A stretch of DNA of 64,000 nucleotides from Polytrichum commune (GCA_950295325.1 OX485805.1:28445501-28509500), one strand, 5' to 3'. Numbered from the stretch's first letter, positions 47,602 to 60,139 are shown. A program made the numbers and translations. The notes: generated from the sequence alone by a model not told the origin.

Positions 47602-48141
47602 GGGTTGTTTACTCCATGGACCATGAACTCGTCCCAAGGCCCTATAAAATCTACGACTGGCTATTGAACTCGTCCTCAGACCACTTCGGTTTACACCAAG
47701 GGAAAAAAAAATGTCAAAGTGACCATGGAGTTCGAGGTCCCCAAAAGACGTATTTTAAGGCCTACATTATCCACTGACATGGTCCAACGGGAGAAGCAAA
47801 AGAGGTGCTCAAGTAGAAAAAGGCAAGGGCCAATGGCAAAGAAATATTGTTAGAATAATTTTTTGGGGGGAAGAGAAGATGAAGACAAAGAGAAGCCAAA
47901 AGAATGATCAAACTTAATTTTTTTCAAAACTGCCTTTTTTTTGGATATATATTAAAAACATCAACACATTCACTTTTTGGTGCATGGTCATTCCTCTTGG
48001 TCCACATTTGGTTTACACCTAATGAGAGGCCTAAAGACTTTGTAAGTTGATTTTTTTAAGAAATCGAACCATGAAAGTTGGACCATGCAAAAAGGCCATC
48101 TCCCATGGTCCGACTTCATGGTCCATGGTGTAAACGGGCCC
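47602..48141. mobile_element. PIF/Harbinger-like MITE, 'CCATGGACCATG' subfamily, copy 3 (inverted)
   Basis: 540 bp, in the opposite orientation to the copy at 35702. The right end reads (complement) GGGCCCGTTTACACCATGGA. The flanks share TCA/TCAA (47598-47601, 48142-48145). No coding capacity. Confidence 0.87.
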
Positions 48142-49884
48142 TCAAGTGCCCCTCCCAAATTCGACATGCCCATGGGCCTGGATGGGGAGGATGTAATAAA
48201 CTTATCATAGCACAATTCCCAAGTTATTCTCGAGCCCACGGACCGAGGGAGATTTTAACCTTCATCTTACTTCCTAATAAATTCTCCGCTAAAGCTAAGC
48301 CAAATTTCAAATTTTGTAAACGGCAATGCCCTTTAGATTGTGTGATTTATACCCCATCAAAATTTTCTTCTCTGCATTGAATCCAAGAAAATCGGTGTAA
48401 GTACTTGTACTTTTGTGAGTTGGAAATGCGGATTCTTTAATCTCATGGGTGTTTGAGCATTCCAACCTTGAGTACTTACAAGAGTCCGTGCCATCCTTGC
48501 ATGTTACCACTTGTACCTTGTTTGTAGGCCCCTAGCATGTTGTTTCTATGACCGTCATTTCCGGGAGGTAGAGTAGTCTAGGTGTGTACCCTACTCCTTT
48601 TTACTCAAGGGAAAAAAAAATACAAAACAAAAATAAACATCGGTTGCTTTCACCCGACGTAAAAGAGGGTTAAACCTCCTTTCAATTAGAGTGTGAGTCC
48701 TTTTTGAGGCGAGGTGGCTATGAATGGAGAAGAGTGATTGTCTTGTGAGGGGAGTGATTCATTCTTGGTTTTTAACCTCTATGGTCTCCTTGAAATGACC
48801 TTGAATGTCTTTCTATCACTAGTTAAATTTTGACTATCTTTATCTCCACATCTGATAAGCAATTGTCAAATCCAATTATATGGATGTTTTCGACATGTAG
48901 GTGACTTGTGCCTCAAAAACATGCGGCCATCCAAGTATTTTCATTCATTTGGGGTATCGGCACTGATTGAGCCAAGATTATATGATTGTGGACATTTTAC
49001 CATAGTGAAGGCAATGAAATTTCAAAACACATGCAGGGACTTTCATATTACACAATGGCCACATGAGAATCTACTATATACAATCCACTCACTGCAATTT
49101 TTCAGCCTTCATCGCCAACCATTTCGAGTCACTCACGCGCCTTGCTATGCAAAATTGGACATTGTTGGAGAAAATCCCTTTATGTTCAAGGCACGTACTT
49201 CAGATGCGCATATTACAAATCCAACCAGTAGACGTGGCCCGCATTATACAACAAAGAAACAAAAACTTGGTGAATGACTTCAATGTATTGACCTGAAGAT
49301 ATAGCCTTGGCCCCTTGTCCAAGAAACATGCAGACATGAACGGGAGGGCAAAAGCCACTTGGTGTGCACTTCAGAAATATGGAGGCTTGAGAAACAATCC
49401 AATATATATATATATATATATATTTGGATCTTTTGACCACATGTTCCAAATGTTATAGCACCTAACATACTAGATTGTCATTGCCTTTTGATAAAATTCC
49501 ACTTACTTTAACCATTGAGAAACCCAAGCTCTTTGGGTCTAGTTATTAGTATAAGGAGGGTTTGGTATTTAGTATTGATGTTTGCTATAGTGTTCAACCG
49601 ATGGCATCATTGGATCTAGTATTGAATGGAAGTCGTTTATACATCACACTGAAGACATATGTTATGAGTTGATTACTCCTTGTGCTTATGGAACGATTGT
49701 AGGCTTTCTATTTGAGGTTGTTGCCAAAAGAGTTCTTTAGCTCACTAACCCAATAGCCAAATAAGTATGTGGTGTTGGAAGTACCCATACTAAGGCACAT
49801 ATGCCATAGACACGCATATGGTCAAAACGGACCTTGGCGTTCATGTTGCTGTTATAAGTCGTCCATTTCTTAGACAACGTTATT
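48142..49884. other. Intergenic DNA, (TA)n tract
   Basis: A (TA)n run lies at 49401-49423. A 123-codon plus-strand frame at 48906-49277 has no recognisable domain and is not called. Confidence 0.4.
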
Positions 49885-50087
49885 TATGTCCAGGGACATT
49901 TTTGGGCACAATCGATTGAAACCCTAGTGTTTCCAAGTCCAACCGGTTACATGTTGTGATATTTCGGGTCTTTCTTTGTTAATTTGAGGTAAATTTCATA
50001 GATTCCTCTAAAATGATGGGTTATTTTCTTGAAGTTTTGAACTTCAACCGGTTACTCCTCAAACTCAATTGGTTCTTTTGTAACTAC
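49885..50087. mobile_element. hAT-like MITE, 3' truncated
   Basis: A recognisable family copy from the degenerate 5' end (…TGTCCAGGGACATTTTTGGG) to CTTCAACCGGTTACTCCTC and on to 'gtaactac'. The 3' terminal repeat is missing. The next repeat array begins within about 10 bases, so the end was probably lost at that junction. Confidence 0.7.
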
Positions 50088-50094
50088 ATTATTT

Positions 50095-51125
50095 TGTCTA
50101 ATTAGTGTGGGTTATTGGTTATATGTTGTTATAACACTTTACCGACACTAATCGTTTTTTACCAATTAGCTTATATCATATTCTTCATTGTTGCATACTA
50201 ACTATTGATGCTAATTGGGTAAAAAATGATACCCTTAGAAGAAAAAAAAGCTATAGCAACACGTAACCCCAAATGGTAACCCACACTAAAAGTAGGGAAA
50301 ATGTTGTATTGGTCAGTTCTACCTAGTCATTGGGTTGCCATTTGGAGTTGTGTGTTGCTATAACATTTTATGGAGAGTATCATTTCTTACCAACTCAGTT
50401 ATATCCTATCCCTCATCATTGCATAGTAACTACCGTTGTTATTTGGGTAAAAAAATGGACGCCTTTGGTAAAGAAATATAGCAACACATAACTCCAAATG
50501 GTAACCCGCGGTAATTAGACCAAAAATAGCATAGCATGAGCCGGTGGCCCTTAGAAGGGGCCCACCTAATTATCTAAGTATTGAATGTAACTTTCATAGA
50601 TTACATTAAAGGTGTAAGTTGTGAATTATGTGTTGCTACAACATTTTACTGAGAATATCATTTCTTACCAACTCAGTTGTATCATATCCCTTGTCATTGC
50701 ATACTAACCCATGTTATTTGGTTTAAAAAATGACGCCCTTGGTAAAAAGTCATAGCAACACGTAACTCCAAATGGTAACCCACGGTAACTAGACAAAAAA
50801 ATAGCGTAGCATAAGCCAATGCCCCTTACAAGGGGTCCACTTGATTGTCTACATAATGAATGAATGTAACTTTCATAAGTTACATTGAAGGCGTAAGTTG
50901 TGAGTTATGTGTTGCTACAACATTTTACTGAGAGTACCATTTCTTACCAACTAAGTTATATCATATCCCTAGTCGTTGCATACAAACTACCCATGTTATT
51001 CGGGGTCAAAAAATGACACCCTCGGCCAAAAAAAAAAAAGAGAAGTCATAATAACATGTCGTAACTCCAAATGCATGGTAACCCAAATCCAAAAGCGTAA
51101 GCATGAGCCGGTGCCTATGTTCGGG
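50095..51125. repeat. Four-unit array with inverted-repeat units
   Basis: Units near 50095, 50320, 50600 and 50890. Each contains 'gttgct(a)taacat…' at one side and its complement 'atagcaacacgtaactccaaatggtaaccc' at the other, around a core with 'accaactcagttatatcatat'. Each unit is thus a MITE-like foldback. The linkers 'gtaactttcataagttacatt' repeat too and recur near 51822-51845. The first unit begins TTAGTGTGGGTTA, mirrored at its right end. Confidence 0.75.
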
Positions 51126-52262
51126 GAAAACCGACAGCTAGTTCATTATTAGCCGATGGATTTCCCCTCATGGCTGGTCCAAATTTCCAATCATCCGATG
51201 GCAATCTGACTGTAATTTCAATCCTCCGGCAATTAGCCGATGGACCAGAAAAATGTCCCGGAAATGTAGCCGATTCTTCTTGTGAGTTACTGGATTTCAG
51301 CCGGAAGCATCCAAAGCGCTATTTGTTTGGGGCATCTGATGATGCACTTGAGGAAGTACCCTAAACCTTAAACTTTTTGAATCATGCAACCTTTCCATGA
51401 CCAAATCCAATTGCTTCTATGAAGAATTGGGGGACCCTTGGCCTTCAAGCGGTGAAGGCATTGCTAGGTTCAATTCCTGCCAAGGATATTAACTCTTCAA
51501 ATTGAAAGTTTTGAACATGCCTTTCTTTTCACTTATTCAAGATTTTGTACTAATAACTTTTCATACATGTTTTAAACAATTAGTGCCGATATGAATTTCA
51601 TTTAATCGGATATTGGCCAATGAAAATATGAAAATATAGGCAATTGGCCGATTGATTTTACAAAAGACCGGCTCTTGCCGATGTAAATTGGAAAAAATCC
51701 GACCCTTCGTAACAACTACCGGCAATTAGCCACTAAGGCTTCAAAAACTTCCCGAACTTTGGCCGGTGCCCGTTTACCTTCGAAGGCGCCCGCTCCACTT
51801 AATGGTCTACGTACCGGTCGAATGTAAGTTTCATAAGTTACATTGAAGGCGTAAGTTGGGAGGGTTGATGCGGTAGGTAACTTATGAGTGGGGTGTTCCC
51901 CATGCACCGCTCCGCTAACTTAAGTTAGTGGGGGTGGGAATGAATGGCTGTGTGGTTATGATTTTAGGTCACTATGACTGTCAGGCAGGGAGTTGAAGGA
52001 ATTCAAATGACTGCGCCGGCGGCTCATTGAAGGAAGAGAGAGAAGGAGAGAGATAAGAGCAACAGCAGCATCAGTAGCAGTAGCAGCAGCAGAGGCATCA
52101 GAATTTATTGCTTTCCTTGATCTTACTTACTCTCCACTACAAGCTTCCCTCCCTCCCTCCCTCCCTCCCTCACTCACTCCCACACCAGGCTTTTCAATCA
52201 CTCCAATGCCATTTTGAACATCCCCACTCTGAACATTTTGATTCTCTGTGTCACTCGCTCGC
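51126..52262. other. Intergenic DNA with simple repeats
   Basis: Repeated 'attagccgatgga' and 'ccggcaattagcc' words occur at 51150-51250 and 51720, with AGC-rich repeats near 52060-52095 and (TCCC)n at 52146-52171. A 30-bp stretch at 52118-52147 recurs exactly at 54749-54778. No gene recognised. Confidence 0.4.
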
Positions 52263-52878
52263 TCGCCCTAACTTGCATTGCAAAGCATCCATGATTGTTG
52301 CCAGTGCCCAGGCAGATTTTGGCGCATAACCGGCCAAGAGAGAGAGAGAGAGAGCCAAGTCCAACCGGTTCCATGTTGACTTCTTACAATAATAAGAAGT
52401 TTTAAAATTTATAATTAGAAAGATCGGTAATTGTTCTAAGTTTTGAACTTCGACCGGATTTACTTTTTATATATTTTTTTGTTTGAGACAGAAGGCCGAC
52501 GGGCCAACGCCAAAGCACGCGAGGCAATTGAGCACCTGGCAAGTTTTTTCTGTCAAGTAGAGGAGAGATTTCGCCCTAACTTGCATTGCAAAGCATCCAT
52601 GATTGTTGCCAGTGTCCAGGCAGATTTTGGCGCATAACCGGCCAAGAGAGAGAGAGCCAAGTCCAACCGGTTACGTGTTGACTTCTTACAATAATAAGAA
52701 ATGAAAAAATTTAGAATTAGAAAGATCGGTGATTGTTCTGAAGTTTTGAACTTCGACCGGATTTACTTTTTATATTTTTTTGTTTGAGACAGAAGGCCGA
52801 CGGGCTAGTGCCAAAGCACGGGAGGCAATTGACCACCTGACAAGTTTTTTTTATTCTGTCAAGTAGAGGAGAGATTTC
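52263..52878. repeat. Tandem duplication of about 308 bp
   Basis: 52263-52570 and 52571-52878 are near-identical direct copies, both opening 'tcgccctaacttgcattgca' and closing 'gtagaggagagattt'. The duplicated unit includes the 5' part of a hAT-like MITE and the 3' part of a probable SINE, so it arose after both insertions. Confidence 0.93.
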
Positions 52879-53017
52879 GTAGCCGGGAATCGAACCGCTG
52901 AGCTCTTCCTTGAGATTTGGGTATTTCTCCACCATCATCTAGTAGTTTAGGGTCATCTCGGACCAAACCCAACTGGTTCATATGTAACTAGCGGTCGCTA
53001 CGCCCAGTTCATCGATG
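52302..53017. mobile_element. hAT-like MITE interrupted by SINE and duplication
   Basis: The 5' end CAGTGCCCAGGCAGATTTTG (52302, repeated at 52610) and internal CCAAGTCCAACCGGTT match the family. The 3' end (…AACTGGTTCATATGTAACTA to ATCGATG at 53017) lies about 200 bases beyond the second 5' copy. The gap is filled by the probable SINE. A (GA)n run has grown inside the 5' part. Confidence 0.75.
52762..52960 (-). mobile_element. Probable tRNA-derived SINE inside the hAT-like MITE
   Basis: On the minus strand it opens near 52960. About 20 bases in it has an A-box-like TGATGGTGGAG, then an exact Pol III B box GGTTCGATTCC (near 52890). A body follows, ending with CTGTCTCAAACAAAAAAATA, an A-rich tail as in plant SINEs. 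It splits the MITE. Its 3' half is present again in the upstream duplicated unit. Target duplications are not obvious. Confidence 0.55.
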
Positions 53018-53792
53018 TGTTGGATCTCGTACATACAACTTTCCATGGGGCGAGTGCTAGATGCCCACCTCTTTGAGCTGGGCCTCCTACCGCTATTATC
53101 TTGGTGAGAATTCTATTATAGTGTATGTATACACATGCATGCATGCATGCATATGATTTGATCCTACAAGTAGCATACGAGGTCTCGATTTAGTTTAGAA
53201 GGACCCACTTGAGATGAAGCGACCATAAACCTGCAGGGGGTCATGTTTTTATTAGACCTCCTTTACCTTGGTAACAGTGATGGGGTCTGCTTCGAAGAGG
53301 TGGGTGTCTACCCTTGGCCCTTCTATGGTAGGAGCACCTATTCATTGTACTTTACAGGGGGGGTTTTCCATGTTCATTGCTGACCCACTAGATTCTAAGA
53401 TCATAGTGGGTTGGATGTGTTTTCATGAAGGTAACAACAACAAGCAAGCATCCAATGACAATGTGGTTGCCTACTAGAGTGTGGTGGGGTGTGATCATGG
53501 GCCACTTTACTTTCATGCACTCGGTAACACACTTAAAAAGAGCAATAGTTGGTTGGCACATGCCCCCCTCCATAATGCATCTAGATATGTCTTTAATCCT
53601 ACTAGAGTATGGTGGACGAGCAACATACGTGGAAGCTCACCCTAAGCAAATTGAGCATGTCATATGCAAATTTTGAATCATCCTGGATGTATCTCTAAGG
53701 TAATGGGTCTCAATGGTTACATTTCCCAACTAGGTCACTTCAACTAGGATCTATATACAATGGAGCTTTGTGGTGGTAGTGGGAGTCTACAA
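53018..53792. other. Intergenic DNA, (GCAT)n tract
   Basis: A (GCAT)n run lies at 53133-53152. Short frames at 53268-53676 have no recognisable domain. Confidence 0.4.
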
Positions 53793-54004
53793 CAGTGATC
53801 GGGGAGACTTTTGGGCATAATCGGTTGAGATCCTAGTGTTTGCAAGTCCAACCGGTTACATGTTTTCCTTTGTTAAATTGGGGTATATTCTATAAATTCC
53901 TCTAAACTGATCGGTAATTTTCCTGTAGTCTTGAACTTCAACCGGTTATTTCTCAAATTCAACTGGTTCATCTGTAACTAATTGCCGGTTCTCCCCGATC
54001 ATTG
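53793..54004. mobile_element. hAT-like MITE, intact, with perfect 8-bp target duplication
   Basis: 212 bp. Ends CAGTGATCGGGGAGA and (complement) CAATGATCGGGGAGA, flanked by GTCTACAA on both sides (53785-53792, 54005-54012). Compared with 37787-38019 it has a short internal deletion after CCGGTTACATGTT. Among the youngest copies by its preserved ends. Confidence 0.93.
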
Positions 54005-54773
54005 GTCTACAAAGGATGGACACGTGTCAACTAGCTTTCCATAGAAAAAGGGCCACATGCCAAAAATTTCTTCCACAAAACAAACATGTGACAAAGAAAG
54101 AGGAAACGAATGTGAAAAGGTGGCGGACTACAAAGTGCAAAAGGTGGGCATGGTGGGGGAAACTAGGGGAGGTAGTTGGCATGGAGCTAAAGGTGGCGAC
54201 ATGGTATAGGCAACAAGACAAAGAAGCTTGACAAAAAAAACCATTCAAAGTTATGTATTTATTTATATGAGTATTATTGTTAAAGTTCTTCATGGAGGCA
54301 AGGTGGAAGTTCATGGGGGGCTTGTGGGCATGGGCATACATGTACATGGCAAGTATGCAGAGGCATGGGCACATGGTTCCATGGGTGTATGGGTGTATAA
54401 GATTGGGCTCATGTGAGATATTAATTCATATGCATGGGTGCACTGGCATGGGACGGCACAGGTTCAAACTAGTTTGATACATGCGATCAATATGACATGG
54501 TTAGCAAACCTAAATCAAGATTGCAATCGCTTTCCCTATAATTTTTAGAGCTCATGTGAATATTTTATTTATCATCAAAGTGAAGATTCTTGTGCTCATT
54601 AATTGGTCACATAGCCCCCCAATTATGTTGACTATTGAGTCTCAAATGGCTATCATATTTTTAGCACGTGATCTTCTTTTTTAGAATACACATCGTTTTG
54701 GTATTCCTTCTTGAAGTCACACCAAAACACATACCACTCAAATATAGGTGATCTTACTTACTCTCCACTACAA
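54005..54773. other. Intergenic DNA, no gene recognised
   Basis: Short frames only. The last 25 bases belong to the 30-bp block shared with 52118-52147. Confidence 0.4.
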
Positions 54774-57700
54774 GCTTCATTTAAACTTTAAATTCTAGTG
54801 GGTTAGGTGATTGCAAAGAAGACTTTAAACATTTATAACCTAAAATATAGAAAGATATATGCTAGTGATAACATGTCTACTAGTTCTTTATAATATACCT
54901 TAGTTGGGAGGTGACACCCCTTTACGTGGTAATTTTATTTTACTGGAATAATGATTTGGTAGATTTTTTTTATTTACTTTTACATTGAGTGCTCCAGTCA
55001 ACAGCTAGTAGCAGTCGACTCTAGAAGAAGAAAAAAATGTGAACTATGAAATTTTGCTAGAAGTTGAATGTAAGGTCTAACAGTCCACAAAAAATTTGAT
55101 TTTCTTTTTTAATTTTTAAAAATTTCTAGAAGTTGACTACTAAAATGAAACCTAAAAATTATTTTCAAAAATATGAACCATTGGATCTTACAATGAACAA
55201 GATTTTACAATTAAAAACAATTACATTTAGATTTTTTTTTTCTTTTGAAGCCGATTGTTATTTGTAGTCAACCACCATGTCAACTACGAAATAAAAATTG
55301 ACCAAAGGGTTGACTTTACTAATTTACCACTGGACTTACCCTCCTTGCCGATGCAACCTTTTGGATTTGGCTTCATGTCATTGTCACAAGACGTGATGTG
55401 CTAGACACTGATGTCTATATTTATATTTTTTCTTATTCATCCACATATACAACTCTCAAGTTCACTGAAGTTAACCTTACTGCTAGAATAATGTGAAGGC
55501 CATTGACTCAAATTTAATATGTAGAGAATGTAGTTTAGGTTTTAGTTACAAACCGACCTAGGAAACACTCAGGGAAGATTGAAGAGGTGATTTGTGTATC
55601 ATCTAGGTGTCTCGTATAAGTTTGTTTAGGGAAAACACAAGGTTAATTCTCGTTATTTCAAGTTTGAATTGACAATTAGGTGGTGATTTAGAGATTGAAA
55701 ACTTATAAATATCTCCATGTCAATACACGCCATTGTGATAGTCACTCAATCTCACTGTAATGTGCATTTACTTATTTACTTATTTATTTACTATTTACAA
55801 CCTCTAGTTCAATTAAACTCCTTTACTAGAAGACTAGAGGTGCCACCCTAGGTGCTTTAGCAGTTCTAAAGGTAAAGGGAGTCACTACTAGTTGAGACTA
55901 TGGTCTTACCCTAGGTTATCACCTCGTAAGTAACGATCATGAGTTAACTATACTTAGAGTTATCCTAAAGGTATGGAGGGAGAGCTAGTTAAGATATCTG
56001 GAACTACTACTTGAAGGGAGCCTCAACTCGTAGTATCTAGTATATAAGCTCTAAGGTTGGGTGGAACATGCCTCTTGAATCTCATTATTGTGAGATATGT
56101 TACACTCACATTATTTACCCTAGTAATAGTCTAGCAGTGAGTTCATTATAGTTGGACCAAGTGTGGTGCTCAAGCATAGACACAACCATAGTCAATTGTC
56201 TTGCAGATACTAACCCATTTTAGTCTCTTTACCAAAGCCAAAGGCAGATTGGTGTAGTCAATAATCTTGAGTTATTTAGCCATTTTTATGTAACTTGAAA
56301 ATGGCAATGCAATTACCCTTACATGAATTTCTATTTTTCTTAAATAATTATTGTTTAATCATATTGTTAGGCAATGGTCTTTTACTTGGTCTTGGTAAAA
56401 GTAACCATTGTGTTCATCAATCAGGACTCAAACTTCAAAACCGTTCATCTTCTTAGTCTCTTCTTTGTTTTTTTGCAGCCAATGGTCTTGTTTAATTGGT
56501 CCTTTCCTTCCCTATATGGGGTAGAATGACTAAATACGAATGGTTTGAAATTGTTGAACAACGACCATTGCCTCTTCATTTTCTAAGTCTCATCGTTCCT
56601 TACCTCTTAGCACTTCCCCACATCATATTACAATGCCACTAGACAATTGCTCAGAGGGAAGTGGATATGCCAATTGTTAGGCCAATAATCTCTTCAATTT
56701 CCTCTCAATTTAGACCATGACACAAATTGTAATGGTAATCTACTTGAGTCTCACCATCGAAGTTAATCGATCTTGTAATTTGGTCATGGTAGTTTCATTC
56801 CCTATGTGAGAAATATAGATTGTTGCTCAGGGCTTTGTTCAATTCTTACAACCTCGGACTAATTCGCAAAGTTTCTTGTCTCCCCAAGTGTATTTTCCAC
56901 TCCTATAAATCACTCCCACTGGAGACACTTGATTACCAGTCCAACATCAACACTCCAACTTGCTTCTCTGAGTCATGAATCTTTCAATTTCTTTTAGCTT
57001 AGACAATAGTGTGGTCATACAATGAGAACTCAATTGAGCAAACTCGCAATGACTATTGATTATGTGATTTAGTACTTATTACAAAGGATTTACTCTTTGT
57101 GGACTTGAGAAATTCAATCATAATTGACTATAAATCAAAGAATGAGATACACACCTTGCAATCTAGTACAAAAACCCTGGATTCACTTAAGTTACTATGA
57201 GCATTAGACAATTGCCTTGCAATTATGCATCCCACATAAATACATTAAGTCACAAACTTTACTTGGTAAATCACTTCAAATTGGCTCAACGGCCAGACAA
57301 TTCAACATATGTCTGATATCTAAAAAATAAAGCCTTGGACTCTCTTCTCCTTTTAGACTACTCGTCTTATATACCTTCTCTAGCACCAATGTAGGAATGA
57401 AAGATCGTGCCTACTTTTATTATACTATGGCCTAAAATATCACATGTTAATTGAATGGCTAGCTCAATTTATGTATTTTCAGAATGTTTTTCTAATTGAA
57501 CCATAAATTCAAAAAAAATTGACTCCATAGGAGAACATAACATTCATTTTTTTATATTATCTAAAACCATGCAAAAGCCATACAACAACCATTGTTGTCA
57601 CAAAACTAATAGCCATGCACATATTACAAGAAAGACATGATATTCATCCTAACATTGAAAATCACAACTTCAAAATGAAAGTTGAGGCCATTGTTCACTT

Positions 57701-58715
57701 TAAAAACCTGGAATTGAATGAAACATTATGGGTGCACCCAGGACACAACAAAAATTATGTGATTTGCAAAACTGCAGACTATCACCTATGGTACATGCTA
57801 TCTCTCCTCTACAAAATTGAATTTCTACACAACACGGAAGGTCTCCAATTTCATAATATGAGTAACTAGTCTACACAAAAATGAAGAGTGCCCATCCTAC
57901 AAAGAGCACACTTGAAACTGAATAACTTGCACTATCAATATGGATGCATAATGTGTGTATCAACCAACCAACAACATCATTCAAGATGTTCATCATTGAT
58001 ATGGTCCTGTGTGGCACAGGGTATGGCAGATCACACTTCAATTTTCACACATGCACGATTTTTACCACCTAGGGATTTCACATCAGTGTCTAGCACATCA
58101 CGTCTTGTGACAACGACATGAAGCCAAATCCAAAAGGTTGCATCGGCAAGGAGGGTAAGTCCAGTGGTAAATTAGTAAAGTCAACCCTTTGGTCAATTTT
58201 TATTTCGTAGTTGACATGGTGGTTGACTGCAAATAACAATCGGCTTCAAAAGAAAAATTCTAAATGTAATTTTTTTTGAATTGTAAAATCTTGTTCATTG
58301 CAAGATCTAATGGTTCATATTTTTGAAATAATTTTTAGATTACATTTTAGTAGTCAACTCCTAGAAAAAATCAAAAATTCAAAAAAAAAATCAATTTTTT
58401 TGTGGACTATTAGATCTTACATTCAACTTCTAGCAAAATTTCATAGTTCACATTTTTCTTCTTCTTCTAGAGTCGACTGCTACTAGCTCTTGGCTAGAGC
58501 ACTCAACGTAAAAGTAAATAAAAAATCTACCAAATCATTATTCCAGTAAAATAAAATTACCACGTAAAGGGGTGTCACCTCCCAACTAAGGTATATTATA
58601 AAGAACTAGTAGACATGTTATCACTAGCATATGTCTTTCTATATTTTAGGTTCTAAATATTTAAAGTCTTCTTTGCAATCACCTAACCCACTAGAATTCA
58701 AAGTGTAAATGAAGC
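54774..58715. mobile_element. 3.9-kb element with about 640-bp terminal inverted repeats
   Basis: The left arm 54774-55414 and right arm 58080-58715 are long, near-identical inverted copies, both starting GCTTCATTTA(A/C)ACTTT at the outer end and ending at '…gtgctagacactgatgt' inside. The 2.7-kb interior encodes nothing recognisable and contains an LTR-like segment (55790-56140). Arms this long suggest a Mutator-like or foldback element. No clean target duplication was found, so the class is unproven. Confidence 0.75.
55790..56140 (+). repeat. LTR-like repeat, copy 2
   Basis: Related to 9100-9437 in the same orientation, including 'gttctaaaggtaaaggg', 'gtaagtaacgatca', 'ggtatggagggagagct' and 'gtatataagctctaaggttgggtg'. 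No primer-binding-like site follows this copy. Confidence 0.55.
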
Positions 58716-59467
58716 GCCATGCAAATGGTTACCAAATACATCAATTTTTGTTAATTTAAATTGATCATGTTTCTTACATAAGTCTTGAGTTTAGCTCTAA
58801 ATACATTTTGACTTCTACAATTATGTTTTCCAAGCATAACTTGCCTTTTGTGGGTATAACTCTTTTTTAACCTTAGCTTTTTAACCATGAACTTCAAATA
58901 TTCTTCCTCCACCTCCACATCAAATTTTTGAATTTTCATTTTCATGGCACTAAATTATAATCAATTAAAGCTTAACATTAGGAAGTCCTCTTATAAAATA
59001 TGATTATATTATATAAAAATTTCTATATTTAAAATAAGAAAAAAAATGCAATTTACAACCTTCTAAATTAATAACAAAACAATGTGGAACCACTTATAAC
59101 TACTTTTGAGAAATATTTATATGTAGTTCCAAAAATGAGGCCTAAATACCCATAGATTTTTACTTTAATCAATGAGCTTAGAAAGACATATACCAATCTA
59201 TCATAACATCAATTTATATATATATATATATTGCAGATACCTCATCAAGTGTTAAATATGTCAAATCATATCAAATCTCTAGCAATCGTCCTAGGGACTG
59301 GGATTGTAACTAACTCAATCGGTGTGCAATTTAACAAAAATGTGGTTGCCTACTTTTGCACCTAGTACATATGACGGAGGGCCTAGCATGATCCAAGATG
59401 GGTGGGTGGGTATAAAGAAAATAATTATCATTATGGCTAATAATTGGAGAGAACTCGTAGAGACTTA
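58716..59467. other. Intergenic DNA, (TA)n tract
   Basis: (TA)n at 59213-59231. Strongly AT-rich, no gene recognised. Confidence 0.4.
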
Positions 59468-59950
59468 GGGCCAATTCACACACGGGCCAAGAGCCATGAC
59501 CATCAAATTATGAGAGCCCACAAGAAAGTGTCCAAAGGCCATCCCAAGACACCTTCAAAATCATGGAGTGTGGTCACGGATCCTCAAGTGTATTGTGAAG
59601 TCATATGTGACCAGGCCCTTAATCAAATGTTATTTCAATGAATCTCTATTCATGCGGGCCCTCACACATGATAAAATAAAAATAAATCAAGGGATGGTCT
59701 TCCAATGGTTTTGTGTTAGGCCTACCTCCAAGAGGTGGTTTTTGAAAATAATCCAAGTGACCATGAAACATGATCCATTTGATGCCATGTAGGAATCCAT
59801 GTAGACTTTACATCCATCTTGCATTCATATACATTGTTGGTTCCTCAAGCGGAGTGTGAAGCGAGCTTGGACCAACTCTGCCTTTTTCCACCAATGAGAG
59901 TGCTTGAAGTACAAATGACACAGGCTCTCAATCGCATGTGTGAGTGACTC
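59468..59950. mobile_element. PIF/Harbinger-like MITE, 483 bp
   Basis: The left end GGGCCAATTCACACA and a diverged right end (complement GAGTCACTCACACAT) are flanked by TTA on both sides (59465-59467, 59951-59953), the preferred PIF/Harbinger target. End type as in 6569-7158. No transposase. Confidence 0.7.
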
Positions 59951-60139
59951 TTAATGCTATTGGTGCTATAACATCTGGGTGTTTATCTATTGTGACACCT
60001 TTAGTAAGAATGTGTAAACGAATGGGACGCGGTCCTTGGCCATCACCTTACATCACGTCTCAAATGACATGATGTCGTCACGTCCCAGAATGCAAGACAT
60101 GACGTCCTTTGATGTTGTAAGTTTTTTTTAAAGAGATGT

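Noticed and set aside
52880-52905. Minus-strand GGTTCGATTCC as a tRNA gene
   Set aside because: The T-stem does not pair and no acceptor or anticodon arm is present; better explained as a SINE B box.
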